In this document: positions 61,411-64,000 of the stretch, piece by piece
Layout of the letters: each line of letters begins with the position of its first letter
Numbering within the stretch: the stretch's first letter is position 1
Assembly (NCBI GenBank): GCA_963742725.1
Contig: CAVUMX010000001.1
Span: 1,488,001-1,552,000 of the forward strand
DNA: 64,000 bases
DNA from: CAVVAL01 sp963742725
GTDB lineage: Bacteria; Actinomycetota; Actinomycetes; Mycobacteriales; Cryptosporangiaceae
Direction of reading: 5' to 3'
Translations under genes and position numbers: made by a program
Notes under the pieces: generated by a model
Told to the model about the DNA's origin: nothing
The model's database searches: none
What the model saw: the letters and a program-made list of their open reading frames with translations, nothing else

Positions 61411-62193
61411 TCTGCTCTCCCGTCTCCCTGTCCTGAATCTCTCCTCGCCGCGCGGCTCCGGGCCGCCGGGTGCGTCTTCGCCGAGGACGAGGCCCGGCTG
61501 CTCCTCGAAACCGCGCAGGAGCCTGCCGAACTCGACGCCATGGTCGAACGCCGCGTCGCCGGGCTCCCGCTCGAACACGTCCTCGGCTGGGCGGAGTTCT
61601 GCGGCCTGCGGGTCGCGGTCGATCCGCGCGTGTTCGTCCCCCGGCGCCGCACCGAACTCCTGGCCCGCCAGGCGGCGGCACTCGCCGGGAACGGCACGCT
61701 CTTCGTCGACCTGTGCTGCGGTTCGGGCGCTGTCGGCGCGGTCGTCCTCGCCACGAGGCGGCATGTCGAACTGCACGCCGCCGACATCGATCCCGCCGCC
61801 GTCCGGTGCGCCCGCCGCAACCTGCCCGGCGCCGCTGTGTACGAGGGCGACCTCTACCAGCCGCTTCCGGCGACCCTGCGGCATCGGGTGGACGTGCTTG
61901 TCGCCAACGTGCCGTACGTCCCGACAGAAGCTCTTGATCTGTTGCCCCCCGAGGCCCGGCTCCATGAGCCACGGGTCGCGCTCGACGGGGGTGTGGATGG
62001 GCTCGACGTGCTCCGTCGGGTCACCGACGAGGCACCGCGGTGGCTCAGGCCGGGCGGCTCGCTGCTGGTGGAAGCGAGCGAACGTCAGACGGCACTGACC
62101 ATCGCGGCGTTCGCCCGCGCGGGCCTGACCACCCGCGCGGTCAGGTGTCAGGACCTCTCTGCCACCGTCGTCATTGGAGCTAGGCCACGTTGA
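61408..62193 (+). CDS. PrmC-like putative protein-glutamine N5-methyltransferase (probable ATT start)
   Basis: A protein of about 261 residues. The N-terminal helical domain (ESLLAARLRAAGCVFAEDEA) is followed by GLPLEHVLGWAEFCGLRV, the SAM site FVDLCCGSGAVGAVVLA and NVPYVPTEALDLLPPEA, a variant of the NPPY catalytic motif. The first ATG (61540) would cut off the N-terminal domain. Upstream the only plausible start is ATT at 61408, with AAAGGG 7 nt before it. The frame is closed at TAG 61363. The target protein is unknown. Confidence 0.75.
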   Translation: MSALPSPCPESLLAARLRAAGCVFAEDEARLLLETAQEPAELDAMVERRVAGLPLEHVLGWAEFCGLRVAVDPRVFVPRRRTELLARQAAALAGNGTLFVDLCCGSGAVGAVVLATRRHVELHAADIDPAAVRCARRNLPGAAVYEGDLYQPLPATLRHRVDVLVANVPYVPTEALDLLPPEARLHEPRVALDGGVDGLDVLRRVTDEAPRWLRPGGSLLVEASERQTALTIAAFARAGLTTRAVRCQDLSATVVIGARPR

Positions 62194-62512
62194 GCTGGAT
62201 GTTCCCGATCCGGGCGACGATCTCCAGCTGCCCACCCAGCCCAGTCACGTACGCGCGGAGAGACTCCAGGCTGGTCGCCTCGCCGTGCTCGATCTGGCTG
62301 ATTCGTGCCTGCGACAGCCCTGCCGCCTCGGCGAGCTGCACCTGCGTGAGCCCCAGTTGCTTCCGGATCTCCGCCAGCTGGGCACCGCTCACGGCGGACA
62401 GCATGTCCTCGCGCATACGACCCCGCCGAGCTACACGCTCGGCCTTGTCCCACGATGGGTCGACGGCACGAGCCTTCGCCTTGACCTCACGCCAACTCGA
62501 TCCAGAGCTCAT
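62180..62512 (-). CDS. higA: XRE-family antitoxin (HigA-like)
   Basis: A 110-residue protein. The helix-turn-helix is AEIRKQLGLTQVQLAEAAGL, with SQARISQIEHGEATSLESL, typical of HigA antitoxins encoded after HigB toxins. ATG at 62512 overlaps the toxin stop (ATGA). The last codons overlap the convergent methyltransferase end. It should bind the toxin and repress its own promoter. Confidence 0.88.
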   Translation of the reverse strand: MSSGSSWREVKAKARAVDPSWDKAERVARRGRMREDMLSAVSGAQLAEIRKQLGLTQVQLAEAAGLSQARISQIEHGEATSLESLRAYVTGLGGQLEIVARIGNIQLNVA

Positions 62513-62876
62513 GGCTGCTCCTCCTTCAACCTCATCAAGTGTTCCTCGAACCGCTCATCCGCCAGCGGTATCGCCTTCTGGTACCACTCGCGCCACTGCC
62601 CCGACTTGTCGCCTGCGACGAGAAACACCGCTTCCCTCACCGGGTCGAAGGCGAAGATCAGCCGCATCTCGCTCGCCCCCGAGGAGCCAGGCCGTAACTC
62701 TTTCATGTGTGGAACCTGCTGGCCCGCAAGCGGTCCACCAGCGGCCGCCCCAGAGCTGGCCCCTGCTCCGCCAGCAGGTCGATGGCCTCCGAAACGAGAT
62801 CAGCGCTAACGGAATCGGTTCGACAAAGTCCTAAGAACCACGCCTCTACCTCCGGGTGCAGACTGACTTCCCACAT
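62509..62876 (-). pseudogene. higB: HigB-like RelE/ParE-fold toxin split by a one-base frameshift
   Basis: The 5' frame (ATG 62876, 57 codons, MWEVSLHPEVEAWFLGLCRT to RASRFHT) stops at a TGA overlapping ATG 62706, the start of a 65-codon 3' frame (MKELRPGSSGASEMRLIFAF, VFLVAGDKSGQWREWY). Together they match one intact HigB toxin, where relatives have a residue between His and Met at this junction. One missing base (CACAC for CACAAC) explains it and creates an ATGA overlap. The toxin is probably inactive, unless reinitiation yields two pieces that assemble or the read is wrong. Confidence 0.75.
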
Positions 62877-62885
62877 CTGCCCGAG

Positions 62886-62902
62886 TATAAGCGCGACTTA
62901 TA
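62886..62902. promoter_or_regulatory. Operator-like palindrome upstream of higBA
   Basis: TATAAG-CGCGA-CTTATA is a perfect inverted repeat in an AT-rich patch starting 10 bp before the toxin start. It overlaps the likely -10 region, as expected for HigA autorepression. Confidence 0.5.
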
Positions 62903-62910
62903 TTTGGCCG

Positions 62911-63942
62911 CTACTCGCAGTTGGCGAGGCTGGTGACGGGGTCGGCGGCGGGTGGGGCGGCGGGCCACCACTCGCCGCCCTCGCGGCGGTACGGGTACCA
63001 CCGCCCATCCCGCCCCAGCCGCACCTGCACGCCGTCGCCCGTCCACCGGTTCTCGTGAACCTCCAGCTCAGCGCCGTCGTCCTCCAGCGTCGTCCGCGCC
63101 CGCGCCACCTCGTGCGGGGCGGGCGTCCACGCCGTCTCCAGCGTCGAGAGCCCAGACCGCCCGCCGTACCGCCACGCCCGCGCGGCCCGCTCCAGATCCG
63201 CCCGCCCGCTCGCCTCCCGCAGCCGCGACAGCAGGCCCGGCTCGGCCGCGGCGATCCGCACCGTGTCCTCCCAAAGATCCAGATCATCATCAGGACGCCC
63301 GGCACCGACCAGCTCACGCGCCCTGGTCGACGCGTTACGGGAGAGCCAAGCCAGCGCCTCGCCGTCCGGACCCGCCTCGCCTTCCCGGTCGCGGAGCGCG
63401 TCCAGCACCTCGGACTCGTCACGCCCGCGCAGGAGCAGGAGGACGAACGGGTCGGCGTCGAGCAGCCACGACGCCTGGTAGCAGACCGCGGCGGCGTGCT
63501 TGCACGGGTGGCCCCAGTCGGGGCATTCGCAGTCGGGTTCGAGGTCGCCGATGCCGGGGAGAAGTTTCACGCCGGCGTCCTCGGCGGACTGGACGAGGTC
63601 GCGCGGCATCTCCCGGTCGAGGAGGGCCGCGAGGTGACCGGCCTTGGCGGCGACCTGGTCGAGGAACCGGTCCCACTCGGCGTCGCTGAGGACGTCGATG
63701 AACACCTGCGTCTCGTACGGCTCGTCGTCGGTGTCGTGGACCGGCGCGGCGATGCGGCCGGGGCTGACCGTGATCGACCCGACGCGACCGACGTGCGCGT
63801 ACCGGCGCCCCTTCGTCAGCAGGGAGTGGTCGAGCGAGGTGTCTTCGAGGGCCTTGATCCAGGCGTTGCCCCACCAGGTCGTGGCGAACCGCCGTCCCTT
63901 GCGGACACCGGCCGGGAACGCGGGAAACCCACGGGCGTTCAC
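62911..63942 (-). CDS. SWIM zinc-finger protein
   Basis: A 343-residue protein. The SWIM motif CECPDWGHPCKHAAAVCY lies in the middle (Cys-X-Cys, then Cys-X-His). The N-terminus RFATTWWGNAWIKALED is typical of actinobacterial SWIM proteins encoded beside SNF2-type helicases. Zinc-bound SWIM domains mediate DNA or protein contacts. The start is GTG at 63942, overlapping the stop of the gene upstream. Confidence 0.87.
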   Translation of the reverse strand: MNARGFPAFPAGVRKGRRFATTWWGNAWIKALEDTSLDHSLLTKGRRYAHVGRVGSITVSPGRIAAPVHDTDDEPYETQVFIDVLSDAEWDRFLDQVAAKAGHLAALLDREMPRDLVQSAEDAGVKLLPGIGDLEPDCECPDWGHPCKHAAAVCYQASWLLDADPFVLLLLRGRDESEVLDALRDREGEAGPDGEALAWLSRNASTRARELVGAGRPDDDLDLWEDTVRIAAAEPGLLSRLREASGRADLERAARAWRYGGRSGLSTLETAWTPAPHEVARARTTLEDDGAELEVHENRWTGDGVQVRLGRDGRWYPYRREGGEWWPAAPPAADPVTSLANCE

Positions 63943-64000
63943 TGGTTGCTCCTTAGTTCGACCAGGTCGGCCAGGTCGGCGTCGGACAGTTCGGTGAACG
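63939..64000 (-). CDS. C-terminal end of an unidentified gene (possibly an SNF2-type helicase)
   Basis: The last twenty codons are visible, reading FTELSDADLADLVELRSNQ before a TGA that overlaps the SWIM start (GTGA). The ending and position fit the helicase that usually accompanies SWIM proteins, but the visible part is too short to prove it. Confidence 0.4.
   Translation of the reverse strand, partial: FTELSDADLADLVELRSNQ

Overview
The window comes from a very GC-rich actinobacterium. The signs are strong G/C bias at third codon positions, many GTG starts, ATGA/GTGA stop-start overlaps, a split acyl-CoA carboxylase with an epsilon subunit, korAB, and SigE-type ECF sigma factors. The look is that of Micromonosporales, Cryptosporangium or Frankia relatives, but I cannot name a genus. 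I see no rRNA, tRNA, CRISPR array or intact insertion sequence.

Layout. Positions 1-17.9 kb hold an incomplete complex I on the minus strand. nuoA, nuoB and nuoC-H-I-J-K-L-M-N keep canonical order and strand but are split into three pieces by inserted blocks: an ECF sigma/membrane protein pair between A and B, and a two-component system, a DUF4173-type membrane protein, a PhoD phosphatase and a lipoprotein hydrolase between B and C. nuoD, E, F and G are not here. korAB (27.9-30.9 kb) makes reduced ferredoxin, a plausible electron donor for such a module.

Positions 15.6-21.8 kb hold what I consider the most interesting unit: a SigE-like ECF sigma factor, a co-transcribed one-pass membrane protein, and three tandem genes for secreted proteins that share the membrane protein's FG-GAP-like ectodomain. 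All four transcription units carry the same motif, GCAACC-N16-CGTGTT, upstream. This looks like an autoregulated sigma regulon. One secreted paralogue is broken by an in-frame TAG.

Positions 21.9-32.2 kb hold a YgiB/YgiC/DUF350-like envelope cluster, a polar amino-acid ABC transporter, korAB, an acetyltransferase and RarD. Positions 32.2-35.7 kb hold a second sigma system, in which the sigma factor is fused to a membrane segment and ectodomain and lies next to two paralogous membrane-anchored secreted proteins. Positions 35.8-44.1 kb are the biotin/acyl-CoA carboxylase neighbourhood (birA, accB, accE, accA) with maf, an acetyltransferase, an O-methyltransferase and an MFS permease. A perfect 122-bp tandem duplication sits between accB and accE.

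Positions 44.1-54.8 kb are a polymorphic-toxin island, visibly richer in A/T: an 822-bp gene-poor stretch, an immunity-type gene, a giant RHS toxin with Hint and ParB/Srx-like tip domains, and a LamG partner. Positions 55.1-64 kb hold lpdA, a gamma-glutamylcyclotransferase-like gene, a frameshifted membrane hydrolase, a LigD-type ligase, a PrmC-like methyltransferase with an odd leader, a HigBA module with a split toxin, and a SWIM zinc-finger protein with the tail of its upstream partner.

Several intergenic palindromes look like dispersed elements. One 64-bp element occurs twice, at 1836-1899 and 57163-57226.
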